Shown: positions 1 to 7,744 of the stretch, in pieces
How the letters are laid out: every line of letters starts with the position of its first letter
Numbering within the stretch: position 1 is the stretch's first letter
Assembly (NCBI GenBank): GCA_020445165.1
Contig: JAGRHE010000012.1
Span: 1 to 35,984, forward strand
Origin: Gammaproteobacteria bacterium
Lineage (GTDB): Bacteria > Pseudomonadota > Gammaproteobacteria > Chromatiales > Sedimenticolaceae
Length of the DNA: 35,984 bases
Direction of reading: 5' to 3'
Position numbers and translations under genes: made by a program
Notes under the pieces: generated by a model
What the model saw: only the letters and a program-made list of their open reading frames with translations
What the model was told of the DNA's origin: nothing
Database searches by the model: none

Positions 1-804
1 GCTGCTCAGGCGCTGGACGATGTACTCCTCGCTGAACTTGAAGTTGTTGTAGGGCGAAACGTACTGCTGGAATTCCTTGAGGGTCTGGTCACCCAGGTTG
101 CCGCGGTCCACCAAAAACAGCACCCGGCGGGCACCGGCGAACTTGATCAGCCGGTAGATGAAGCTGATGGACGTAAAGGTCTTACCCGAGCCGGTGGCCA
201 TCTGGATCAGCGCACGCGGGCGGTTCTCGCCCAGCGACTTTTCCAGGTTGGTGATGGCCTTGATCTGGGCGGGCCAGAGGCCTTCTTCAATTAGCGGCGG
301 CATCTGTTGCAGACGGCTGAGGAAGGTCTCGCCACCGGGTCCGTAGGTTGGAGGCGGTTGTTCACCTACGCCTGCCCTGGTCAGTCCTGCGTCGTCCAGC
401 CATTGCTGTAGCAGCTCGGGTTTGTGAAACGCAAACAAGGGACGTGCACGCGGCTCGGGATCGAGACCATTGGTGAAGCGAGTTTCGATGCCCGTCGACT
501 GGTACGAGAACGGCAACGGGCGGCGCCACGCTGGCAGCGCCTCGGGTAGACCCTGGGTGTATTTGTCGGACTGGATCTCTACGCCGCTGATCGTCGCGCC
601 TTCTTTCTTCGCCTCGATTACGCCGGCCGCTTTGCCGTCGACATACAGTAGGTAGTCGGCAAAGCCGTGACCCGGCAGCGGAAATTCACGAATCGCAACA
701 CCCAGCCCAGCGGAAATATTGGCCTCGGCCGCGTTCTGGATGACCCAGCCGGCCTTGGTAAGCAGTTCGTCGATGTTTTCCCGCGCTAGTTGCTCTGGCG
801 TCAT
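1..804 (-). CDS. hsdR: Type I restriction enzyme R subunit, N-terminal part (cut by window edge)
   Basis: This is the first 268 residues of an ATP-dependent restriction/translocase subunit; the reading frame runs open off the left edge. The N-terminal half has the PD-(D/E)XK nuclease pattern of HsdR: Asp50 in GFADYLLY, then Glu64-Ala-Lys66 in GVIEAKKEG. A Walker A motif (ATGSGKT, residues 203-209) follows, then LVDR at 231-234, the start of the helicase domain. The start ATG at 804 is preceded by a purine-rich GGAAGAGAAG. In the family HsdR works with HsdM and HsdS, cutting DNA after translocation; neither partner is in the window and they should lie to the left. The gene is divergent from the small protein at 964. 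A type I-like solitary DEAD/DEAH helicase-nuclease is the alternative. Confidence 0.88.
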   Translation of the reverse strand, partial: MTPEQLARENIDELLTKAGWVIQNAAEANISAGLGVAIREFPLPGHGFADYLLYVDGKAAGVIEAKKEGATISGVEIQSDKYTQGLPEALPAWRRPLPFSYQSTGIETRFTNGLDPEPRARPLFAFHKPELLQQWLDDAGLTRAGVGEQPPPTYGPGGETFLSRLQQMPPLIEEGLWPAQIKAITNLEKSLGENRPRALIQMATGSGKTFTSISFIYRLIKFAGARRVLFLVDRGNLGDQTLKEFQQYVSPYNNFKFSEEYIVQRLSS

Positions 805-933
805 CTTCTCTTCCGTGTGGCGCCTGATTTTGCGCAGAAATACATGCTGTTACAAGCATATTGCTAGCCCTGGTTGAAGGTGCTCCGCTCTGTGTGCGCC
901 GTACCCCCAATTGTTGCTGAGTGAAGATAAGGC

Positions 934-954
934 CCTGGTCCGCACACGACCAGG
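934..954 (+). promoter_or_regulatory. Hairpin covering the ribosome-binding site of the gene at 964
   Basis: A perfect 7-bp stem (CCTGGTC, 934-940, and GACCAGG, 948-954) closes a 7-base loop. The right arm includes the first three bases of the Shine-Dalgarno sequence AGGAG (952-956), which sits 7 bases before the ATG at 964. If transcribed, the structure would partly hide the ribosome-binding site. The dyad could instead be a protein-binding operator. The symmetry is seen directly; any regulatory role is inference. Confidence 0.4.
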
Positions 955-963
955 AGCAACCCA

Positions 964-1278
964 ATGGATACCCAGCAACTCACCCGCGAGACACTCTACA
1001 AACAAGTCTGGGAACGCCCGATGCGCCAGGTCGCTGCCGACGTGGGGTTATCGGATGTGGCCCTGAAGAAGATTTGCCGCCGGATGGAGATCCCCACCCC
1101 GTGGCTGGGCTATTGGCGGCGGCGGGATCTGGGTTACGAACCCAAAGTCCCGTCATTGCCGAAGTTGTCGAGCAAAGGAGAGGCCAAGGTGGCCGTGAAA
1201 GGCCGGTTGTATCCGAAACCTGTCGAGCCAGACGGCTTGCCTGGCGCCGACGAAATCGAACGGGTTGTTTGTCGTTGA
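964..1278 (+). CDS. Small helix-turn-helix-like protein, function unknown
   Basis: This 104-residue protein starts with a block (about residues 6-52: LTRETLYKQVWERPM, then VAADVGLSDVALKKICRR, then IPTPWLGYW) that I recognise as a recurrent proteobacterial domain of unknown function. The segment VAADVGLSDVALKKICRR reads as a helix-turn-helix, so DNA binding is plausible but not shown. In longer family members more sequence follows; here only about 50 polar residues remain, so the protein may be naturally short or truncated. The ribosome-binding site AGGAG is well placed. It is divergent from hsdR and could regulate it or belong to the same accessory island. No partner gene follows on this strand. 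Confidence 0.6.
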   Translation: MDTQQLTRETLYKQVWERPMRQVAADVGLSDVALKKICRRMEIPTPWLGYWRRRDLGYEPKVPSLPKLSSKGEAKVAVKGRLYPKPVEPDGLPGADEIERVVCR

Positions 1279-1342
1279 CCCTGTAACGTTCGATCTTGGT
1301 GCCGTCGCAGCCGAGGGCACTATTGGCGGACTTTGGTACGCG

Positions 1343-2257
1343 TTAGCGGCTTAAGCCGGGATCAACACCATGAGTGCCATCCGCGCCCGGCCATTGCCGA
1401 CGATTGATCACGTAGCCGGTGATCCGACCGCGGAACGGCAGCAGCAGAAGGCCGGGCAGCCAGCTGACGTCGCGCGACTGGCTGTAGCCGTGGATACCGA
1501 TCGTCATCCCTTCGTGGCCGCCGCGTGGCTGGTCGCGGTAGGTACCGAACAGGTGATCCCACCACGGCAGGTTGAAGCCGAAGTTCGAGTTAGTTTCATC
1601 ATCCTCGACGGAGTGATGGACCCGGTGCATATCTGGGGTCACGACGAACCAGCGCAATACGCGATCGATCTTCACTTGCAAGCGCACGTTGCCATGATTG
1701 AACAGCGCTGTTGTGTTCAGCAGTACCTCAAACACAATCACTGCTGCCACCGGCGGGCCGAGCACGGCGATCGTGGCTAACTTGATCAGCATCGACAAGA
1801 TGATCTCGATAGGGTGAAAGCGCGCCCCAGTTGTTACGTCGTAGTCCAGGTCGGCGTGGTGCACGCGGTGCAGCCGCCAAAGCACAGGGATTGCATGCAC
1901 CATCACATGCTGTAGCCACATCACGAAGTCCAGCGCGATCACCGCGATCAATATCGTGAGCCAGAACGGTAGTTCGAAATAGTTCAGCAAGCCCCAGCCC
2001 TGCGCGGTAGCAAACGCCGCCATGCCCACTGCCGCCGCCGGGAACAGGAGCCGCAACAGCAGCGTGTTCAGGGCCACCACCCCCAGATTGTTGGCCCATC
2101 TGAGCGCCTTACTTTCCTTTAGGATCCTGCGCGGAGCCAGTACTTCCCACAAAGCCATCAAGACGAATGTGCCGACAAAGAAGCCGAGCCGGATTGACGC
2201 TTCATGGGTTTGCAGAAAGGTTTCCAAGTGCCCACGCCCCTCGTGTTGGACTGGCAT
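1343..2257 (-). CDS. Sterol desaturase / fatty acid hydroxylase family membrane protein
   Basis: This is a 304-residue integral membrane di-iron oxygenase. The family's histidine clusters are all present: H117-x3-H121, H130-x2-H133-H134 (HRVHH), and H211-x2-H214-H215 (HRVHHS), with extra histidines at H148 and H188. Hydrophobic stretches at about 24-40, 57-84, 95-115 and 155-182 fit a four-helix membrane enzyme. Family members hydroxylate or desaturate lipids with O2; the substrate here cannot be read from sequence. The gene is divergent from the ArsR-rhodanese regulator, and the 24-bp palindrome at 2296-2319 lies about 40 bases before its start, so co-regulation is likely. The length is normal for the family. 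Confidence 0.85.
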   Translation of the reverse strand: MPVQHEGRGHLETFLQTHEASIRLGFFVGTFVLMALWEVLAPRRILKESKALRWANNLGVVALNTLLLRLLFPAAAVGMAAFATAQGWGLLNYFELPFWLTILIAVIALDFVMWLQHVMVHAIPVLWRLHRVHHADLDYDVTTGARFHPIEIILSMLIKLATIAVLGPPVAAVIVFEVLLNTTALFNHGNVRLQVKIDRVLRWFVVTPDMHRVHHSVEDDETNSNFGFNLPWWDHLFGTYRDQPRGGHEGMTIGIHGYSQSRDVSWLPGLLLLPFRGRITGYVINRRQWPGADGTHGVDPGLSR

Positions 2258-2295
2258 TCACAGGCTGTAGCTATACTGAACCGTAAACCCTGACG

Positions 2296-2319
2296 ACATT
2301 CAACCATCTGGTAGAATGT
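2296..2319. promoter_or_regulatory. 24-bp palindromic operator candidate
   Basis: The symmetry is ACATTC (2296-2301), A, ACCA (2303-2306), centre TC, TGGT (2309-2312), A, GAATGT (2314-2319). Ten of twelve base pairs are complementary; only the A/A pair and the centre break it. It lies 20 bases before the ATG of the ArsR-rhodanese gene and between two divergent genes. Dimeric ArsR/SmtB repressors bind such dyads in their own promoters. A TATACT at 2272-2277 could be a -10 element on the plus strand, placing the dyad just downstream of the transcription start; no good -35 is seen. Confidence 0.7.
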
Positions 2320-2338
2320 TTAGCCGAGGCATGAACTG

Positions 2339-3007
2339 ATGTCAAGAAACTCGGAACCCAAACAAGCCTTGTTTGAGCAGTTGGCGGCGATCGGGCGCGC
2401 GATGGGCAGTGCGGTCCGCCTGGAATTACTCGACTTCCTTGCACAGGGAGAGCGAACGGTCGATGAACTGGCGAAGGTCGCCGGCCTCTCCGTTGCCAAC
2501 ACCTCGAAGCACCTGCAACAGCTCAAGGGAGCCGGATTGGTTGAGGCACGGCGGGACGGTAAACACATCCATTATCGAATGTCAGACGATCGTGCGATCG
2601 ATGCGGTGAGCAATCTAAGAGTGCTTGCCGAGGCCCACTTGGAAAAGGTCGGCGATCTGGTCACGCACTACTTGCATAGCCGTGATGCGCTGGAGCCCGT
2701 GCCCGCCGAAGAGCTACTCGATCGAGCACAGCAGGGGTTGGTGACCGTCATCGATGTGCGGCCACCAGAGGAGTATTCGCAAGGCCACATTGCCGGTGCG
2801 CTGAATATTCCTTTGGACAAGCTCAAGCAGCAATTGAATCAGATACCACGCGATCGTGAAGTGGTGGCGTATTGCCGTGGGCCTTGGTGTGTATTGGCAT
2901 ACGAAGCCGTGGCCAGACTGCGCAAGGCCGGTATCTCGGCAAGGCGTCTCGAACATGGGTTACCGGAATGGCGGCGCTCAGGGTTGCCAGTTGAGTATTC
3001 TCAGTAA
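2339..3007 (+). CDS. ArsR/SmtB-family regulator fused to a rhodanese domain
   Basis: This 222-residue protein has a winged helix-turn-helix at about residues 15-100 (VDELAKVAGLSVANTSKHLQ is the recognition region) and a C-terminal rhodanese domain at about 125-220, with RPPEEYSQGHIAGALNIP and the active-site loop C179-R-G-P-W-C184. Its only cysteines are C179 and C184, so the HTH domain has none of the thiol or metal-binding cysteines of classic ArsR, SmtB or BigR-type sensors. Any redox or persulfide signal would therefore have to act through the rhodanese loop (inference). The ATG has GAGG (2325-2328) 10 bases upstream. It probably represses itself and the divergent desaturase through the adjacent palindrome. 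Confidence 0.88.
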   Translation: MSRNSEPKQALFEQLAAIGRAMGSAVRLELLDFLAQGERTVDELAKVAGLSVANTSKHLQQLKGAGLVEARRDGKHIHYRMSDDRAIDAVSNLRVLAEAHLEKVGDLVTHYLHSRDALEPVPAEELLDRAQQGLVTVIDVRPPEEYSQGHIAGALNIPLDKLKQQLNQIPRDREVVAYCRGPWCVLAYEAVARLRKAGISARRLEHGLPEWRRSGLPVEYSQ

Positions 3008-3090
3008 TGACCACCCTCGCCCGTCGCGCTCAACGAGACGCGAGCCATCTGTGCCGGAGCACCTCACCAAGCTTTTCCTGCGATTTCACC

Positions 3091-3152
3091 GCCCTGCCAA
3101 GACTGGTCCACTGGCGATAGCCACCTAACGACGACGGACCATTTGGCAGGGC
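3091..3152. terminator. Long hairpin between convergent genes
   Basis: Perfect 10-bp arms GCCCTGCCAA (3091-3100) and TTGGCAGGGC (3143-3152) enclose a second paired block, GGTCC (3105-3109) with GGACC (3136-3140), and a 26-base loop. It lies between the plus-strand ArsR-rhodanese gene and the minus-strand exported protein, where a shared bidirectional terminator is expected. It lacks a T-run on either side, so it is not a textbook intrinsic terminator. The rest of 3008-3166 holds no gene that I can support. Confidence 0.4.
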
Positions 3153-3166
3153 TTGCAGGTCTTCGC

Positions 3167-3688
3167 TCAGCCGCCGGTACGCCGCTTGACGAAACTGAAC
3201 GTGTACATCGCCGGTAGACCACCGTTGTGGTTGCCGATCGAATTGCCCCAACCGTACATCACGCCGTAATCGCAGCCCTGGATGTTCACCGGGTTGACGA
3301 AGCCCCAGGTCACGCTCTTGATCGTGACACGTGTGCCGTTGGGTGCGACTTCGACGTCGATGTAATCCGGCTTGTTGGCGTCGAAATTCTGCACGCGCGA
3401 ATTCACCGTCGCGGTTCGGTCGCTGTACAGCACGCCGTGATGGTACGGCTGCTGGGTCTTCAGGCCACCGCTGGCACTGTCGAAATCGATTGCGGCGGTC
3501 CATGGATATCCGGTCCACGACACAATCGAGTTCTGTTGGTTGGTCGCGATGGTCATTTGAACGTAATCAAATGCCCCTCGCGCATGGTTGACAAGATCCG
3601 CGACGAGCGGCCCGCAAGACCCGGCGTGCGCCCACGGCGTGGAGAAACAACATACCCCGATCAATGCTGACGACAAAGGCATCTTCAT
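3167..3688 (-). CDS. Exported protein of unknown function
   Basis: With the ATG at 3688 the product is 173 residues. This start has AGGAG six bases upstream, better than the upstream in-frame ATGs at 3724 and 3694. Residues 1-22 look like a Sec signal peptide ending AHA, with cleavage before GSCGPL. The mature part is rich in Gly, Asn, Thr and aromatic residues, with short alternating segments suggesting beta structure (for example YIDVEVAPNGTRVTIKSVTW), and has one Cys near each end (C25 and the Cys in NIQGCDYG), which could form a disulfide. I do not recognise a family. Neighbours give no functional hint. A 6-bp stem-loop lies just before its ribosome-binding site. Confidence 0.65.
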   Translation of the reverse strand: MKMPLSSALIGVCCFSTPWAHAGSCGPLVADLVNHARGAFDYVQMTIATNQQNSIVSWTGYPWTAAIDFDSASGGLKTQQPYHHGVLYSDRTATVNSRVQNFDANKPDYIDVEVAPNGTRVTIKSVTWGFVNPVNIQGCDYGVMYGWGNSIGNHNGGLPAMYTFSFVKRRTGG

Positions 3689-3706
3689 TGCCATCTCCTG
3701 GTGAAT

Positions 3707-3722
3707 GACGGGCTGCCCCGTC
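3707..3722 (-). promoter_or_regulatory. Short stem-loop in the leader of the exported-protein gene
   Basis: A perfect 6-bp stem (GACGGG, 3707-3712, with CCCGTC, 3717-3722) has a 4-base loop. On the minus strand it ends about 8 bases before the AGGAG at 3695-3699. It may stabilise the transcript or be chance in GC-rich DNA. Confidence 0.25.
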
Positions 3723-3816
3723 AACGAAACACCAGTTCGTCTGGGCGCCCGCGCGCCGAGTCTAAGCCTGAATTCTGGGGCGCGCCATTGCCTGTTGGCA
3801 GAGGAGGCTCACCCCA

Positions 3817-4791
3817 TCAAACCCCGAACTCAACCCACAAGGGATAGTGATCCGACACCCGGTACGAGATCTCCGAGCGGCTCAAGCCGAGATCGCGGTA
3901 GACATGTGGAACGAAGTCGACGAACCCGCCCGTGCGGTAGTCGAGCGACAGTTGCCGCTTCTTGTTGTCGGTTTCGAACCAGGCGATCTGGTCGTAGTAC
4001 TTGTCGGTCGTGGGCTGACTGGGATTGGCGAAGATCGACCGGGGTACTCGTTCGAGGTCGCTGGCCACGGTCAGCCCGGTCGAGGTGAAGGCCTGCCACA
4101 GCGGGTCGTCCTTGCGGTCGATGTTGAAGTCGCCCAGGGCGATGAGATTTTGTGACCAGTCGCTGGTGCGGTCGGCCCAGTCGCTCATCCAGCGGGCGAT
4201 GCCCTTGAGTTCGGGTATCCGCTCGCTCGCGCTGTTGCCGTAATCCACGTGCAGCGTGACGACGATGAAGGTCTGCTGACCGGAGAGAAAACTCACGGCA
4301 TAAGGTGTGCGCGCAAACTGGCGACGCAGGGCGTCGGCCTCGACCTCGGCCAGCCACTCTTCGGGCACCACCAGTTCACAGGCCAGGCCCGAGGGCTCGA
4401 CGCGCCGACGATCGTACAGAAAGGCCATGCGCTCGCTGTTGCCGGCAGCGCCGAGGTTGACGTCTGTCATCAGAAAGGCCCAGTCGCGCCCGAGCCACTT
4501 GACCAGGTCGCGCAATGCACGCAGGTCGCCTTTGATCTCCTGCAAGGCGACCACGTCGAATCGGCGGATGATCTCGCCGATGGCCAGCAGTCCGCGCGGA
4601 TCACGTTTCGGCGAGTCGGAACTGCCCGCTGTCCACTCGCGTGTCAGTGACGCAAAGGCGCGGATGTTCCAGGTGGCGATCAGCAGGTTCTCATCGAGGC
4701 GCTTGGATGGCACCGTGTCGCCCAGGTGTGACCTCAGCGCGGTGATGTCTGCCACGACCGCGTCTGGCGGCGTGTCGTCGAGGCGGGGCAT
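3817..4791 (-). CDS. Endonuclease/exonuclease/phosphatase (EEP) superfamily protein
   Basis: This 324-residue protein has the EEP fold motifs in order: WNIRAF (Asn42), VALQEIK (Glu85), TLHVDYG (His181), LGDFNIDR (Asp221, Asn223), Asp268 in YYDQIAW, and the C-terminal SDHYP pair (Asp314-His315). All the catalytic and Mg2+-binding positions of the DNase I/ExoIII-like family are therefore present. No signal peptide is visible, so it is probably cytoplasmic. The substrate may be DNA, RNA or a phosphoester metabolite and cannot be decided. AGGAG sits 9 bases before the start. It lies downstream of glgC on the same strand with a 124-bp gap, so it may have its own promoter. Confidence 0.82.
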   Translation of the reverse strand: MPRLDDTPPDAVVADITALRSHLGDTVPSKRLDENLLIATWNIRAFASLTREWTAGSSDSPKRDPRGLLAIGEIIRRFDVVALQEIKGDLRALRDLVKWLGRDWAFLMTDVNLGAAGNSERMAFLYDRRRVEPSGLACELVVPEEWLAEVEADALRRQFARTPYAVSFLSGQQTFIVVTLHVDYGNSASERIPELKGIARWMSDWADRTSDWSQNLIALGDFNIDRKDDPLWQAFTSTGLTVASDLERVPRSIFANPSQPTTDKYYDQIAWFETDNKKRQLSLDYRTGGFVDFVPHVYRDLGLSRSEISYRVSDHYPLWVEFGV

Positions 4792-4915
4792 GCGGTTCGC
4801 TCCTCAGACAGGGGGACCACTTCAGTATGGCAGTTCGGCGGCTGCTTTCTATTGCGCCGGCTATTGCACCAGGCCTGCCCTGCCCGGGCTCAGCCGTGAG
4901 TACGAAGGCCGGGCG

Positions 4916-6184
4916 TCAGGTCTGGCTGACCGTGCTCTCCTGTCCCAGCATTGCTGCCGTGACCAGCACCACCCCTTTCGGTGTGACGCGAAAACGCTTT
5001 GCGTCGGCGACCGGGTCTTCACCGATGACGGTACCGGGCGGTATCTGGCAGCCACGGTCGATGACCGCTTTGCGGATCCGACAGTGCCGACCGACCTCGA
5101 CCTCGGGCAGCAGTACCGAGGATTCGATACGACCGTAGGAATGCACGCGGACGCGCGAGAACAGCAGTGAGTCGATCACCGCCGAACCGGATATCACGCA
5201 GCCGGCCGAAACCACCGAGTCGAGCGCCTTGCCCTCGCGGTCGGGATCACGAAACACGAACTTGGCAGATGGCAGCTGGCGGTGAAAGGTGCGGATCGGC
5301 CAGTCGGCGTCGTACAGGTTCAGCTCGGGCTCGACCGAGACCAGTTCCATGTTGGCCTCCCAGAAGGCGTCGATCGTGCCGACATCGCGCCAGTACGGCT
5401 GGCGCCCGGTCCGTGGATCGAGGAACGGGTAGGCATATACGCCGTGCTTGCCGATGATCGACGGGATGATGTCCTTGCCGAAGTCGTGGCTGGATGTCGC
5501 GTCGGCGGCGTCACGCTCGAGCAGGTCGAACAGAAACTCGGTGTTGAACACGTAGTTGCCCATCGAGGCCAGGGCCACGTCGGTGCTGCCGGGCATCGGC
5601 TGCGGGTTGGTCGGTTTTTCGTCGAAGCTGAGCACGCGGTAGTCGTCGGCCACGCTCATCACACCGAAGCCCTTGGCATCTTCCAGTGACACGCCGACGC
5701 AGGACACGGTCATGTCTGCCCCGCTCTTCTCGTGCTGCGCGAGCAATGCGCTGTAGTCCATCTTGTAGACGTGGTCGCCGGACAGTACCAGCACGTACTT
5801 CGGCTGCAGGGTGCGCACGATATCCAGGTTCTGGTAGATCGCGTCGGCGGTGCCCTTGTACCAGTCACCGGTGGTGCGCTGCGAGGCCGGCAGCACCTCG
5901 ATGAACTCGCCCAGGTCGCGCTGGAAGAAGCTCCAGCCCGCCACCAGGTGGCGAATCAACGAGTGTGACTTGTACTGGGTCAGCACGCCGATGCGGCGTA
6001 TGCCCGAGTTGATGCAGTTGGACAGCGGGAAATCGATGATGCGGAACTTGCCGCCGAAATACACCGCCGGCTTGGCGCGACGTTCGGTCAGCTCATGCAG
6101 GCGTGAACCGCGCCCACCGGCCAGCACCAGGGCCAGCGTGTTGCGGGTAAGCTGGGTGCAGTAGCGCGGGTCATCGGTATCCAT
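4916..6184 (-). CDS. glgC: Glucose-1-phosphate adenylyltransferase (ADP-glucose pyrophosphorylase)
   Basis: This enzyme makes ADP-glucose from glucose-1-phosphate and ATP, the committed step of bacterial glycogen synthesis. The 422 residues match the family length. Seen are the nucleotide-binding loop LAGGRGSRL (21-29), [20 protein letters not shown] (38-57), the conserved WYKGTADA (108-115), GDH (136-138) and a C-terminal left-handed beta-helix region (roughly 300-400). The start ATG at 6184 has AGAGAAG upstream. It follows the beta-CASP hydrolase gene with a 50-bp gap on the same strand and is probably co-transcribed. No other glycogen gene (glgA, glgB, glgP) is in the window. Confidence 0.95.
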   Translation of the reverse strand: MDTDDPRYCTQLTRNTLALVLAGGRGSRLHELTERRAKPAVYFGGKFRIIDFPLSNCINSGIRRIGVLTQYKSHSLIRHLVAGWSFFQRDLGEFIEVLPASQRTTGDWYKGTADAIYQNLDIVRTLQPKYVLVLSGDHVYKMDYSALLAQHEKSGADMTVSCVGVSLEDAKGFGVMSVADDYRVLSFDEKPTNPQPMPGSTDVALASMGNYVFNTEFLFDLLERDAADATSSHDFGKDIIPSIIGKHGVYAYPFLDPRTGRQPYWRDVGTIDAFWEANMELVSVEPELNLYDADWPIRTFHRQLPSAKFVFRDPDREGKALDSVVSAGCVISGSAVIDSLLFSRVRVHSYGRIESSVLLPEVEVGRHCRIRKAVIDRGCQIPPGTVIGEDPVADAKRFRVTPKGVVLVTAAMLGQESTVSQT

Positions 6185-6234
6185 GCATTACTTCTCTTGT
6201 GCGATAACGCAATGGTAGCGCGAGTGATTGGCCA

Positions 6235-7632
6235 TCAAAGCTCGATCACGCCACGCGGCTGCGCGATATGTACCTTGGCGTGCGTGCGCTGTTGCAGTGT
6301 TTGCGCCAGGGTGGCCGTAGCCTGTTTTTCGCCATGTACCAGAACGACGCGCGGCTTGCCTTCGAAGCCGGCGTACCAGTTGACCAGGCCCTGCTGGTCG
6401 GCATGTGCGGACAGCCCACCGACCGTATGTACCTTCGCGGCGACGCGAATGGTCTCGCCCCACAGCCGGATGTGCTCGGCGCCATCGACCAGTGCGCGCC
6501 CCAAGGTGCCGCGTGCCTGGTAGCCGGTGATCAACACGTGGCAGTCCTTGCGCCAGACATTGTGCTTGAGGTGGTGCTTGATGCGCCCGCCATTGCACAT
6601 ACCGCTACCGGCGATGATGACCGCCCCGGAACGCACCTGGTTGAGCTGCATCGACTCTTCGGCGGTGCGCGTGAAATGCAGGTTCGGCAATAGCGAGCGT
6701 TCCTCGTGGCGTTGCCACATACGCAGTGATTCGTCGTCGAAGTGTTCACTGTTGCGCGCGTAGGCCTCGGTCGCCTCGATCGCGAGTGGGCTGTCGAGAA
6801 AGATCCGCCAGCGCTGCAGGCCCCATTCCTGGTAGTACTTGGCGAACATGTACAGGACTTCCTGGGTGCGCCCGACCGCGAATGCCGGCACCAGCACATT
6901 ACCGGTGCCGTTGGTCAGCGCATCGTTGAACACCGTCTTGACCTCTTCGCGGGTCTGGTCCCAGCTGCGATGCAGGCGATCGCCATAGGTGCTTTCCATG
7001 ATCACCAGGTCTGCCTGCTTGATGCTGACCGGATCCTGCAGTACCGGCATGCCGGAGCGCCCCAGGTCGCCACTGAACACCAGCTTGCGTTTTTTGGAAC
7101 CCGAACCGAGCCAAAGTTCGACGATCGCCGAACCCAGGATGTGCCCGGCATCGGACAGGCGCACCGTGACGTCGGGCAGCACGGTGGTCTCGGCCTCGTA
7201 CTCCAGTCCTTCGAACTGCAGCATGGCCAGCTCGGCATCCTCGACCGTGAACAGCGCCTCGACCGGTTCCAGGCCCTTGCGCTCGCGCTTGCGGTTTTCC
7301 CAGCGCGCATCGCGCTCGCTCAGCGTCGCGGCGTCGCGCAGCAGGATCCGGCACAGATCGAGCGTGGCCGAATGGGTATAGACAGGCCCGGTGAAGCCTG
7401 ACTTGACCAGCAGCGGGATGCGCCCGGCATGATCGATGTGGGCATGGCTGAGGATCACGGCGTCGATGCTGGCCGGTTCGAACGGGAACGGCTGGTGGTT
7501 ACGCGCCTCGTCCTTGCGCCCGCCCTGGATCAGGCCGCAGTCGAGCAGAATCCGGCTGCTGCCGGTGTCGACCAGGTGGCAGGAGCCGGTCACCTCGCCG
7601 GCGGCACCATGGAAATGAATCTTCGTGATCAT
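6235..7632 (-). CDS. Beta-CASP metallo-beta-lactamase-fold hydrolase (putative RNase)
   Basis: This 465-residue protein has the metal-binding HAHIDH motif at 63-68 (HxHxDH), the beta-CASP features FSGDLGRSG and ESTYGD, and the C-terminal block TVGGLSAHADQQGL typical of the 'RNA specificity' domain. Family members (archaeal CPSF-like proteins, bacterial YsgA/RNase J relatives) are zinc-dependent RNA nucleases; the true substrate is unknown here. I chose the ATG at 7632 over 7746, because MITKIHFHGAAGEVTGSC is the usual family start and the longer form would run up to the divergent lipid operon. A TTGACA promoter lies upstream. glgC follows 50 bp downstream. Confidence 0.88.
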   Translation of the reverse strand: MITKIHFHGAAGEVTGSCHLVDTGSSRILLDCGLIQGGRKDEARNHQPFPFEPASIDAVILSHAHIDHAGRIPLLVKSGFTGPVYTHSATLDLCRILLRDAATLSERDARWENRKRERKGLEPVEALFTVEDAELAMLQFEGLEYEAETTVLPDVTVRLSDAGHILGSAIVELWLGSGSKKRKLVFSGDLGRSGMPVLQDPVSIKQADLVIMESTYGDRLHRSWDQTREEVKTVFNDALTNGTGNVLVPAFAVGRTQEVLYMFAKYYQEWGLQRWRIFLDSPLAIEATEAYARNSEHFDDESLRMWQRHEERSLLPNLHFTRTAEESMQLNQVRSGAVIIAGSGMCNGGRIKHHLKHNVWRKDCHVLITGYQARGTLGRALVDGAEHIRLWGETIRVAAKVHTVGGLSAHADQQGLVNWYAGFEGKPRVVLVHGEKQATATLAQTLQQRTHAKVHIAQPRGVIEL

Positions 7633-7662
7633 GGGCGTCTGACTCTCGTTCCTCTGAGAACA

Positions 7663-7692
7663 AGCATTGGTCCGGCCGCCCGACCCTGTCAA
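7663..7692 (-). promoter_or_regulatory. Candidate sigma70 promoter for the beta-CASP–glgC unit
   Basis: On the minus strand there is a consensus -35 TTGACA (7692-7687), then an 18-bp spacer and a weak -10 AATGCT (7668-7663). Transcription would begin about 25 bases before the ATG at 7632. The -35 is exact; the -10 matches only half of the consensus. Confidence 0.42.
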
Positions 7693-7744
7693 ATGCCAGC
7701 CCACCTGGCGTATTGTTTCCCTGTCGCCGATCAAGGAAACCCGC

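Noticed and set aside
844..859. Small dyad ATGCT-N6-AGCAT between hsdR and the HTH-like gene
   Set aside because: Only 5-bp arms, which is expected by chance; could be an operator for the divergent genes but evidence is too thin.
1279..1342. Continuation of the 104-residue protein in another frame
   Set aside because: About 20 further codons are open in a shifted frame, but they match nothing I know and do not extend a visible domain.
7687..7716. Plus-strand promoter TGTCAA...TATTGT for the lipid operon
   Set aside because: The same bases form a perfect TTGACA on the opposite strand, which explains them better; the plus-strand -35 is poor.
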